From Thiobacillus sp. (lineage in GTDB: Bacteria; Pseudomonadota; Gammaproteobacteria; Burkholderiales; Thiobacillaceae), in contig JAABQU010000229.1 of assembly GCA_011391285.1 (NCBI GenBank), positions 1-23,023 on the forward strand: a DNA stretch of 23,023 nt. Reading direction: 5' to 3'. This document shows positions 1-7,594 of this stretch, piece after piece. Numbering within the stretch: the first letter of the stretch is position 1; every line of letters begins with the position of its first letter. The notes under the pieces were generated by a model. The model worked only from the letters and a program-made list of their open reading frames with translations. It searched no databases and had not been told where the DNA came from. The translations under genes and the position numbers were made by a program.

Positions 1-81
1 GACGTGGTGGGCGAAGTCAACGGCGTGGTGGACATCGTGGGCTGGTGTCACAGCAAATACCTCGCACCCGTCAACGCATAG
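1..81 (+). CDS. 3' end of an unrecognised gene (partial)
   Basis: The window opens inside a reading frame in phase 1 that gives 26 residues ending in ...HSKYLAPVNA and a TAG stop at 79-81. The tail is too short to assign to a family. It ends 45 bp upstream of the next start and lies on the same strand, so it could be the preceding member of the same transcription unit. The codons have G or C at most third positions, as in the genes that follow, which supports real coding. Nothing can be said about function. Confidence 0.55.
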   Translation, partial: DVVGEVNGVVDIVGWCHSKYLAPVNA

Positions 82-115
82 ATTCGCTTCCGCTTGCTCA
101 TTTCCCCGTCCAGAC

Positions 116-120
116 AGGAG
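116..120 (+). promoter_or_regulatory. Ribosome binding site for the metzincin gene
   Basis: AGGAG lies six bases before ATG 127. It decides the start in favour of 127 over the upstream in-frame ATG at 94, which has no comparable purine-rich leader. Confidence 0.75.
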
Positions 121-126
121 AACGAC

Positions 127-1245
127 ATGTCGAAATCAACCAAAGCCGCCAAGCCAAAAGCCAAGCCTTCATCGAAGCAAGCCGAGCCTGCTGCGATGCG
201 CTATTGCTCGCAGCCGATCCAGCTTCCCCGACAATTCGATCCCGCCGTGGATGCGCTGCGCGCCCGTGCCATTATCAATGGCGGCAAAAAATGGGTGAAT
301 GGCACCCAGCTGACCTATTACTGCTACAAGGCCGGCGATGCCGTTCCCGCTGCCTGGCACGGGAATGCGGCCGATATCCGGGAAGTGGGCGTTGCATTTC
401 AGGCCTGGTTCAAACTCGGTATCGGCATCAGTTTCAAGGAAGTGAGCCGCCCCGAGGACGCCACGATCCGCATCGGCTTCGATTCGGATGACGGCTCATG
501 GTCTTATGTCGGGCGCGACACACTGAATATTCGCGACCCGTTTTCCCGCACCATGAACTTTGGCTGGGCGCTCAACACCAGCTATGGCCGCGACACCGCC
601 CTGCATGAAATCGGCCATGCGATCGGTCTGGAACACGAGCACCAGAACCCCTATGCCGGCATCACCTGGGACACCGATGCGGTGAAAAACTACTTCCAGG
701 GCCCGCCCAACAATTGGGGGATGCAGGAAATCGAATGGAACATTCTGCGGAAAATCTCGCCCGCGGAAGTCAAAGGGACCCACTGGGACCCCGACTCGGT
801 CATGGAATATCAATTCGGCTCCGGACTGATCATCGAGCCTGCGGCCTATCGCAACGGCTTGACGCCTAGCGGCGGCCTGTCCAAAGCGGACAAATCCTGG
901 ATCGTTGAGTCCTATCCTGGCACCAAACCGAAGGAAGTCATTCCCGCGCTGGAAGTCGGCCTGTCGCAGCGGCTGGCCATCAAAGCCGGTCAAACCCGCG
1001 TGTTCAACTTCACGCCCAAACGCACCCGCACTTACCGGATCGGCACCTTTGGCACTTCGGATACCGTCATGGTTCTGTTCGAGATCACGTCCGCCGGCAA
1101 CGTGCAAATTGCCGGCGACGACGACAGCGGCAGGGATTTGAACGCCCGCATCAACATGCGCTTGATCTATGGGCGGCGCTACCAGATCGGCATCCGGCTG
1201 TATTACTCGGACATGGCATCCGAAACCTCAATCATGGTTTGGTGA
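127..1245 (+). CDS. Astacin-like (M12A-type) zinc metalloprotease with C-terminal PPC-like domain
   Basis: Predicted zinc endopeptidase of 372 aa. The metzincin zinc motif HEIGHAIGLEH is at residues 160-170 (ligands H160, H164, H170; catalytic E161). It is followed by E171, as in the astacin signature HExxHxxGxxHE. The Met-turn SVMEY (M226, Y228) supplies the usual methionine and tyrosine. The catalytic domain spans about residues 25-265. Residues about 275-372 look like a bacterial pre-peptidase C-terminal (PPC) beta-sandwich, with the typical 'DTVMVLFE...GDDDSG' pattern. The N-terminus is a Lys/Ala/Ser-rich polar tail with no Sec signal peptide, which is odd for an astacin because the family is normally secreted as a zymogen. 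The gene ends 7 bp before the patatin gene and is probably co-transcribed with it. The protease class is secure; substrate and location are unknown. Confidence 0.9.
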   Translation: MSKSTKAAKPKAKPSSKQAEPAAMRYCSQPIQLPRQFDPAVDALRARAIINGGKKWVNGTQLTYYCYKAGDAVPAAWHGNAADIREVGVAFQAWFKLGIGISFKEVSRPEDATIRIGFDSDDGSWSYVGRDTLNIRDPFSRTMNFGWALNTSYGRDTALHEIGHAIGLEHEHQNPYAGITWDTDAVKNYFQGPPNNWGMQEIEWNILRKISPAEVKGTHWDPDSVMEYQFGSGLIIEPAAYRNGLTPSGGLSKADKSWIVESYPGTKPKEVIPALEVGLSQRLAIKAGQTRVFNFTPKRTRTYRIGTFGTSDTVMVLFEITSAGNVQIAGDDDSGRDLNARINMRLIYGRRYQIGIRLYYSDMASETSIMVW

Positions 1246-1252
1246 CATCCCG

Positions 1253-3961
1253 ATGGCTGACGCGCCGACCTCGCACAACTGGGAACACGTCCTCGCGCAG
1301 GAGCGCGCGACCATCCGTGAGCCCGATGGCCACCACGACGGCCCCGGGCGGCCGTTGACCGGACTGACCTTCTCCGGTGGCGGCATCCGCAGCGCCACGT
1401 TCAATCTGGGCATCATCCAGGCGCTGGCCGAGCTCAGGCTGCTGCGCCAGTTCGATTACCTGTCGTGCGTCTCGGGCGGTGGCTATATCGGGGGCTGGCT
1501 GTCGGCCTTCATCCATCTCAAGTTCAACGGCCGCGTCGAGGACGCCGAGCCGCAGCTGCACACCGGTGGCAGCGAAAATTCCGCCATCTGCTTCCTGCGC
1601 AGCTACAGCAATTACCTCACGCCCGAGGCCAGCATCTCTTCCGCCGATACGCTGACCGCGGTGGCCACCTATCTGCGCAACCTCTACCTCAACCTCACCC
1701 TGCTAATCCTGGCACTCGGCGGATTGCTGCTGCTGCCGCGCCTGCTGGTGTGGTTCGCCCGCTGGCTCACCGGCTGGGAAGGCCCCAACGCTGCGGCGAG
1801 CCCCAAACTGTGGCCGCTGTTCGGGGGAGGCATCCTGTGCATCTTTATTGCCATGCTCTTCATCGGCCTCAACCTGGGCAGCCGCGGCGCATTCAAAAGC
1901 CGTCCCTTCTATACCCGCCAGCGCGGTGTGCTGGCACTGGTGGTACTGCCCGCGCTGCTGTCGGCCTGGCTCATTGCCTATGGTTTCTATGCCGGTGCTG
2001 CACCACTCGAGCGGATTTCGCTCGGCGGCTGGGTGCTGTGGGGCATGCTGGTCTATGTCCCGCCCTGGCTGGTGGGTTGGTCAATTGGCCGGTTTGTGGG
2101 CCGCCGCGCGCGCGACCGCGACCAGCCGCAGTTCACCCCCGGCCGCAGCGTTGCCATGGCCGGCTACGCCCTGCTGGGGGGGGCACTGGGCGGCCTGCTG
2201 TTCGCCGCGTTTGCCGAAGTGACGCAGTTCATCCGGCACATCGGCCAGGGCTACAGCGGCTCCTGGATCGCCTCGGCGCTCGCCACCGCCCTGCTGCTGA
2301 AATTCTATTCGCTCACCGTGGTGGGCCATATTGGCCTGATGGGGCGCCATTTCTCGCACGACTCGCGTGAATGGTGGTCGCGCCTCGGCGGCTGGGTGCT
2401 GCTGGCCTCGCTGGTGTGGGCCGCCCTGTTCAGCATCGTCTACATCGCGCCTGCCTTCTTCCGCTGGGCGCCACAGGCTTTCGTCGCCGCAGGTGGGGTG
2501 ACCTGGGTGCTGTCGACGACCGCCGGCGTGCTGCTGGGGCGCAGCGCGAAAACCGCCGCCGACACCCGTACAACCTGGCGCGATCGCGCCGCCCAAGTGA
2601 TGCCGCATGTCTTCATCGTCGGCCTGCTGGGCCTGTTGTCGTTCGGCCTGCACCAGTTGCTGATGCTGCCGGTGTTTTGCAGCGACTGCGCCGCCCATCC
2701 CGTCACCCCGGGCAGGTTCATGAACGTGCTTTACCAGGAATCGTCCAACTTCCAGCGCATCGACATCGCCTGGGTGGCGGTCCTGTGTGCCGGCAGCCTG
2801 GCCCTGGCCACTGCACTGGCGTGGCGCATCGACGTCAACCTGTTCTCGATCTATCACTTCTACCGCCAGCGCCTGGTGCGCTGCTATCTGGGGGCCTCAC
2901 GCTGCAAGCAGCGCGTGCCGCACCCTTTCACCGGCTTCGACCCGCGCGACGACCTCAAGCTGGCCGACCTCTGCAACAAGTCGCTGGGCAAGCCGCAGTG
3001 CCAGCGTCCCTACCCGATCCACAACACCGCAATGAATCTGGTCGCCGGCAAGCAGCTCGCCTGGCAGGAACGGCGCGCTGCTGCGTTCGCGTTCACCCCC
3101 ATGGCAGTCGGCTACAGCTTTGTTCTGCCCGACGAAAAGGGCCAGCTGCTGAGCCATTACCGCCCCACTGCCGAGTACATGGAAGGCGTGTGGATGGGAT
3201 CGGCAATGGCGATCTCGGGCGCCGCGGCCTGTCCCAACATGGGCTATCACAGCTCGCCCGCGCTGACGTTCCTGATGACCGTGTTCAACGCCCGCCTCGG
3301 TCACTGGAGCCCCAACCCGGCCAACGAAAACCACTGGACGCAACACGATCCGCCGTTCGGCGGCATCTACCTGCTGAGCGAGCTGTTCGGCCACACCCAG
3401 CATGGTTCGCCATTCGTCTATCTGTCAGACGGCGGCCATTTCGAGAACCTCGGCATCTACGAACTGGTGCGGCGGCGTTGCACCTGCATCGTCGCCATCG
3501 ACGCCAGCGAAGACGGCAACAGCCGTTTCGAGGATCTCGGCAACGCCATCCGCAAGTGCTACGCCGACTTCGGCGTGGTCATCGACATTCACGCCGAAGA
3601 CCTGAAGAACGGCTACTCCGCTGTCGGACGTGTGATCTACCCGCCCAGCGAGGGCGACCCAGAACAGCCGGTCGTAGCCTATTTGATCTATATCAAGCCG
3701 AACCTCACCGGCACCGAACCCGCCGACCTGTTGAACTACAAGTGCACCCATCCCGGCTTTCCGCACGAATCAACGCGGGACCAATGGTTCGACGAATCGC
3801 AGTTCGAGAGCTACCGCAAGCTCGGGCATCACATCGGCAAGGCCGTGTTCGAGGCGGCGTTGATCGAGGCCACCCAGCGTCAGGAGCTGGCCAGCGACAG
3901 CGGACCGATCCTGCCGTGGCTGTGTGAAATCCTGCGCGAACGGCGTGACGAGGCGACTTGA
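1253..3961 (+). CDS. Patatin-like phospholipase with a ten-helix membrane insert
   Basis: Predicted membrane-embedded acyl hydrolase of 902 aa. Patatins use a Ser-Asp dyad to hydrolyse ester bonds of phospholipids. The oxyanion-loop motif GGGIR is at residues 42-46. The nucleophile elbow CVSGG places the Ser at 74; the first position of the usual GxSxG is Cys. The Asp motif DGG is at 726-728, near the C-terminus. Between them, about residues 140-530 hold roughly ten hydrophobic segments, so the two catalytic halves flank an integral membrane region. Start chosen at ATG 1253, 7 bp after the metzincin stop, because the patatin domain begins soon after it. The upstream in-frame start at 1169 would overlap the protease gene by 77 bp. 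The Shine-Dalgarno is weak (GGTG), which suggests coupling to upstream translation. A run of eight G lies at 2176-2183 inside the gene. The patatin call is secure; substrate and orientation are not. Confidence 0.9.
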   Translation: MADAPTSHNWEHVLAQERATIREPDGHHDGPGRPLTGLTFSGGGIRSATFNLGIIQALAELRLLRQFDYLSCVSGGGYIGGWLSAFIHLKFNGRVEDAEPQLHTGGSENSAICFLRSYSNYLTPEASISSADTLTAVATYLRNLYLNLTLLILALGGLLLLPRLLVWFARWLTGWEGPNAAASPKLWPLFGGGILCIFIAMLFIGLNLGSRGAFKSRPFYTRQRGVLALVVLPALLSAWLIAYGFYAGAAPLERISLGGWVLWGMLVYVPPWLVGWSIGRFVGRRARDRDQPQFTPGRSVAMAGYALLGGALGGLLFAAFAEVTQFIRHIGQGYSGSWIASALATALLLKFYSLTVVGHIGLMGRHFSHDSREWWSRLGGWVLLASLVWAALFSIVYIAPAFFRWAPQAFVAAGGVTWVLSTTAGVLLGRSAKTAADTRTTWRDRAAQVMPHVFIVGLLGLLSFGLHQLLMLPVFCSDCAAHPVTPGRFMNVLYQESSNFQRIDIAWVAVLCAGSLALATALAWRIDVNLFSIYHFYRQRLVRCYLGASRCKQRVPHPFTGFDPRDDLKLADLCNKSLGKPQCQRPYPIHNTAMNLVAGKQLAWQERRAAAFAFTPMAVGYSFVLPDEKGQLLSHYRPTAEYMEGVWMGSAMAISGAAACPNMGYHSSPALTFLMTVFNARLGHWSPNPANENHWTQHDPPFGGIYLLSELFGHTQHGSPFVYLSDGGHFENLGIYELVRRRCTCIVAIDASEDGNSRFEDLGNAIRKCYADFGVVIDIHAEDLKNGYSAVGRVIYPPSEGDPEQPVVAYLIYIKPNLTGTEPADLLNYKCTHPGFPHESTRDQWFDESQFESYRKLGHHIGKAVFEAALIEATQRQELASDSGPILPWLCEILRERRDEAT

Positions 3962-3986
3962 ATGCGCAGCATCCTTGACTAAGGTT

Positions 3987-4003
3987 CAGGGCAGTCTGTC
4001 CTG
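3987..4003 (+). other. Small hairpin before the large cytochrome gene
   Basis: In the 59-bp gap after the patatin gene, CAGGGC at 3987-3992 can pair with GTCCTG at 3998-4003 (one G-U pair) around a five-base loop. No T-tract follows, so it is not a convincing terminator. It sits just before the AGGAG ribosome binding site at 4010-4014 and could modulate or stabilise the message, or be chance. Confidence 0.25.
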
Positions 4004-4020
4004 CAACTCAGGAGAGCACC

Positions 4021-6606
4021 ATGAAAAAATCAATCTGGCTTGGCATTTTCAGTGTATCCACCCTCGCCCTGTTAGCCTGGCTCACCCAGCAGCCCGAAAC
4101 GGCACGCGCCGTCCTGCCGCCTCCATCCGGCATGGTGCAAAGCACGCCTGCCGCCGCCGCAGCCGACCCGCTCTCACTCGCCATGCAGGATGCGGCATCG
4201 CCATATAGTGACGCCGGTTTCCACGAAGCCGAGGCGGGCCTGTCGCCGTCCGCCCGCTCCGGGCGTGAAATCTGGTTCAAGGCCACTGCGGGCAACGCAC
4301 GCTTTCACACCTATACCTTCCAGCAGCGCGTCACCGCTTTGATCGACTGGTACGGCGTGCTGCGTGGCGACGCCCGCGACACCCGCTTCAAGACCTGGGG
4401 CCTGATCAATGACCCTGGCTGCTGCAAACCGGGCTCCGACGGCTGCCCGGCTAAGGACTACGAAGAAACCTACGGCTTCGACTGGTGCCCGGGTGATGAG
4501 AGCCTGCTGAAATTCGTCGGCAAACCCGGTTACCGCGACCCGGCGTGCGACTTCAAGGACGCCAGCGCCGCCGCGAGCGATCCCGATGGCCATCAAACAG
4601 GCCGCGAGGACAGCTGCAACCTCGCGTTCGGCACCTCCACCGGCGCGCTCGGCTTCCGCAAATTCCCCAATCCGCGTTTCGATGCGGCGGTGTGGAAGCA
4701 GGTCAACGGCCGCCTCGGCACCTGGGAAGGCTACAACCGCAAACTGTCGAACGACCCTGCCCGCGCCGACCACAAGGTGCGCAAACTGGCCGACGCCTCG
4801 GTCGAACCGCCCTTCCTGATCGGCACCGCCTGCGCATCGTGCCACGTCGCCTTCAACCCGGCCAAGCCGCCGGCTGACCCCGAACATCCGAAGTGGGAAA
4901 ACCTCTCCGGCCTAGTCGGCAACCAGTACATCCGCGTGTCCGAAATCCTCATTTCCGGCATGCCGCACGACGACCTGCTGTGGCAGATCTTCGCCCACGC
5001 GCGCCCCGGCACCTCCGACACCTCGGCGATTCCCAACGACCAGGTCAACAACGCGGGCACCATCAACGCGCTGATCAACACCGCGCAGCGCCCGACCTTT
5101 GCTGGCGAAAAGGTCAACCGCTGGCGCAAGGCCGCCGCGTGCCCGGCCGGCGCAAAAGAATCCACCTGCTGGTGCGAGCCCGGCAAACCCGGCAAGTGCT
5201 GGGAAAAAAGCGTGAAAGCCGAAACGGTGCATCACATTCTCAAGGGCGGCGGCGACTCGATCGGTGCGCTTGGCGCAATCCAGCGCGTGTACTTCAACAT
5301 CGGTTCGTGCGCCGAGCAGTGCTGGGTCAACCACCTCACCGACCTGCGCCAGCTCGACCCGCAGGCGCGCAACTTCGGCCAGACGCCGTTCGACATCGGC
5401 CAGTGCCGGCGCGACTGTCCCAACTTCCGCGCCATCGAGGACCGTCTACCCAACCTGCTCGACTTCTTCCTGACTGCGCCCGAAGGCCAGGCACGCGACC
5501 TCGTCGAGGCGCGCGCCAACCAGCGGGGCACGCCTTACGCTCAAGCGGAACTGGTACGCGACCTTGAAAGCCATTTCGGCAAGGATTCGGTTTCACGCGG
5601 CCAGCAGGTGTTCGTCGCCAACTGCGCGCGCTGCCATTCCAGTGGCAAGCCGCCGTTCGAGACGGTGGATTTCCGCGCCATCGACAGCAAAAGCGGTCTG
5701 CGCGCCGACTGGCTGGGCAACGACGTGCCAACACCGGTCACTGAAATCGGCACCTACCGCTGCCGCTCGCTGCACTCCAACCATATGCGCGGCCACGTCT
5801 GGGAGCAGTTCGCCAACGAGGATTACCACGCGCGCAAGACCGTGTCCGGCATCCTCGAACCGCACGACGGCGGACGCGGCTATTACCGCAACGTCTCGCT
5901 GGTGAACCTGTGGGCGCACGCGCCCTTCCTGCACAACAACTCGGTCGGCCCCGAACTGTGCGGCTGGGGCGGTGACAAGGCGAATCCCTACGAGCTCTAC
6001 CGCTCCAGCTACGTAGATACAACGAAACCCGGCAACCCGCCGCTGGCACAGGACAAACAGCCAGCATGCTGGAAATACGACCCCTCGGTCGACGGCCGCT
6101 TCAAGCTGTATGTCGCGTCAATGCAGGACTTGCTAAATCCGGCGAAGCGCATCCCCAAGGCGACCAAGGTCGACCAGGACATCGTGCTCGACATTGGCCC
6201 GCGCATCTTCGACGGCAAGGAGGAAAAACGCCTGGTCGGCTTCACCGTGCGGGTGCCGGCCGGCGCCACCGCGGGCAACGTCGGCAACTTCCGCCACAAG
6301 GATTTCATCGTCGACCTGGTGCGCGCGAAGTTGAAACCGAAAGAGCTCGAAGCGCGGCTCGCCACCGTGTTACCTGCCAGTGACGCCAAAAAGCTCGCAG
6401 CCGAGATGCAGGCAATCGGCAAGGCTATCGTCTCCGACCCCGACCGCCTGGTCGACGTGGTCAAAGAGGCGCGCGCCCGCACCCCGGCGCTGTGGCAGGT
6501 CTACTCGTCATGCAGCGCGGAGATCGAGAACGACGGCCATCGCTTCGGCGAGGACCTCAGCGACGCCGACAAGAACGCACTGATCGCCTTTCTGGCGACG
6601 CTGTAA
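4021..6606 (+). CDS. Large cysteine-rich di-heme c-type cytochrome (CCP/MauG/RoxA-like)
   Basis: Exported di-heme cytochrome of 861 aa. A hydrophobic N-terminal segment (about residues 4-21), followed by a polar stretch with ARA near residue 30, looks like a Sec signal or signal anchor. Two covalent heme motifs are visible: CASCH at 271-275 and CARCH at 535-539. Downstream, APFLHNNS (His 638) matches the conserved 'aPYxHdGS' element of bacterial cytochrome c peroxidases, MauG and the rubber oxygenase RoxA. It is preceded by an RNVSLVN stretch resembling the 'lRNv' element of that superfamily. The protein is much longer than CCPs (about 330-350 aa) and longer than RoxA. It carries 18 non-heme cysteines, most of them between the N-terminus and the second heme, which suggests extensive disulfide bonding outside the cytoplasm. 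Start fixed by AGGAG at 4010-4014. It may be a peroxidase, an oxygenase or an electron-transfer protein; the sequence alone does not decide. Confidence 0.85.
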   Translation: MKKSIWLGIFSVSTLALLAWLTQQPETARAVLPPPSGMVQSTPAAAAADPLSLAMQDAASPYSDAGFHEAEAGLSPSARSGREIWFKATAGNARFHTYTFQQRVTALIDWYGVLRGDARDTRFKTWGLINDPGCCKPGSDGCPAKDYEETYGFDWCPGDESLLKFVGKPGYRDPACDFKDASAAASDPDGHQTGREDSCNLAFGTSTGALGFRKFPNPRFDAAVWKQVNGRLGTWEGYNRKLSNDPARADHKVRKLADASVEPPFLIGTACASCHVAFNPAKPPADPEHPKWENLSGLVGNQYIRVSEILISGMPHDDLLWQIFAHARPGTSDTSAIPNDQVNNAGTINALINTAQRPTFAGEKVNRWRKAAACPAGAKESTCWCEPGKPGKCWEKSVKAETVHHILKGGGDSIGALGAIQRVYFNIGSCAEQCWVNHLTDLRQLDPQARNFGQTPFDIGQCRRDCPNFRAIEDRLPNLLDFFLTAPEGQARDLVEARANQRGTPYAQAELVRDLESHFGKDSVSRGQQVFVANCARCHSSGKPPFETVDFRAIDSKSGLRADWLGNDVPTPVTEIGTYRCRSLHSNHMRGHVWEQFANEDYHARKTVSGILEPHDGGRGYYRNVSLVNLWAHAPFLHNNSVGPELCGWGGDKANPYELYRSSYVDTTKPGNPPLAQDKQPACWKYDPSVDGRFKLYVASMQDLLNPAKRIPKATKVDQDIVLDIGPRIFDGKEEKRLVGFTVRVPAGATAGNVGNFRHKDFIVDLVRAKLKPKELEARLATVLPASDAKKLAAEMQAIGKAIVSDPDRLVDVVKEARARTPALWQVYSSCSAEIENDGHRFGEDLSDADKNALIAFLATL

Positions 6607-6617
6607 GGGAGATCGCC

Positions 6618-7586
6618 ATGAATACTCCATTGCGACAGGAACACACACCCGATCCCATGTGCTGCGGCTACGGCCTCAGGCCGCGCCGCGTCATTACAAG
6701 CAATGATGCGCTGCGCCTGGTGTGCATCGTGCTGCTTATGCTGCCGGCAGTCCTGGGCCTGTCAGGATGCGATCGGACCCAGGGCTGGTTCACCGGCAAC
6801 CCCGACATTGCCTTCGCCCCCTACGGCGACACCTACGCCAGCAAACCCGATTTCGCGCAGGTCGAATACGAGCATCCGATTCCGCTTAAGGAACTCGTCA
6901 AGATCACGCCGAAATATCTGGCCGGACTGGAACAGGAAGAGCTCGACCAACTGTATGCGCGCCTCGGTTCCGGGCCGATCCCCAACGGCGCGTTTGACGG
7001 CGAAATCGTTTTCCCACGCGGCAGCTCGGGCAAGCTGCGCGCCGCCGAAATCATCGGCGGCCTCAAGGGGCTGGGGGTCAACTTCAAGGGCAACCTGCTC
7101 GAAACCGCAGGCGAAACCCTGTGGAAAGGCAAGGTGTTCTATCGCGATCAAAAAGTGCTGCGCAACCGCATCCAGGATCTCGCCGCGCTGCGCCCGGTGA
7201 TCGGCCCCGGCGACATTCCCAAGATCGACGTTGACGGCAAAGACGCCTGGCTGCTGTTCCCCGCCAAACTCTACTGCGGACAAAGCCTGATCGACTCGCG
7301 CCGCGAATCGATCATCATCGACTACGCCTTCACCGACGACATTCGCGGCTACCGCGAGAGGCCCGACTTCCTCGCGGGCCGACGCGGCCTCAAGGTGCGC
7401 GACGAAATCCGCATGGTGCGGCCCGGGCTCTACCTCGGCCGCGCCTACATGGACCACGCCTTCATCCTCAACTTCGTCCTGTACAACAAGGACCTCGATC
7501 AAGCCGGCCGCGCCGAATTCGAGATCGGCCAGGTCAAGGACGAGTGCTGGAGCGGCACCCAGACGCGTGCCGTCGCCAGTCGCTGA
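6618..7586 (+). CDS. Putative lipoprotein of unknown function, partner of the upstream cytochrome
   Basis: A 322-aa protein I do not recognise. After a long polar N-terminus there is a hydrophobic stretch (about residues 34-49) ending in LSGC. That is a plausible lipobox with C51 as the lipidated residue, although the 33-residue n-region is unusually long. The remainder is soluble and mixed alpha/beta, with a segment around 'GDIPKIDVDGKDAWLLF' and few cysteines. ATG 6618 is chosen because GGGAG lies eight bases upstream and it starts 11 bp after the cytochrome stop. An in-frame ATG at 6657 is an alternative that would shorten the n-region. The tight spacing suggests it acts with the cytochrome, for example as an assembly or docking factor, but that is inference only. 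Confidence 0.8.
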   Translation: MNTPLRQEHTPDPMCCGYGLRPRRVITSNDALRLVCIVLLMLPAVLGLSGCDRTQGWFTGNPDIAFAPYGDTYASKPDFAQVEYEHPIPLKELVKITPKYLAGLEQEELDQLYARLGSGPIPNGAFDGEIVFPRGSSGKLRAAEIIGGLKGLGVNFKGNLLETAGETLWKGKVFYRDQKVLRNRIQDLAALRPVIGPGDIPKIDVDGKDAWLLFPAKLYCGQSLIDSRRESIIIDYAFTDDIRGYRERPDFLAGRRGLKVRDEIRMVRPGLYLGRAYMDHAFILNFVLYNKDLDQAGRAEFEIGQVKDECWSGTQTRAVASR

Positions 7587-7594
7587 GGTTCCCC

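Noticed and set aside
2371..3927. A 518-codon plus-strand frame inside the patatin gene
   Set aside because: It is an out-of-frame shadow. Its product is Arg/Pro-rich without motifs, while the patatin frame holds the DGG Asp and the membrane helices.
3975..3980. TTGACT resembling a -35 promoter box before the large cytochrome gene
   Set aside because: No -10-like hexamer occurs at 16-18 bases downstream. In GC-rich DNA a single hexamer is not enough.
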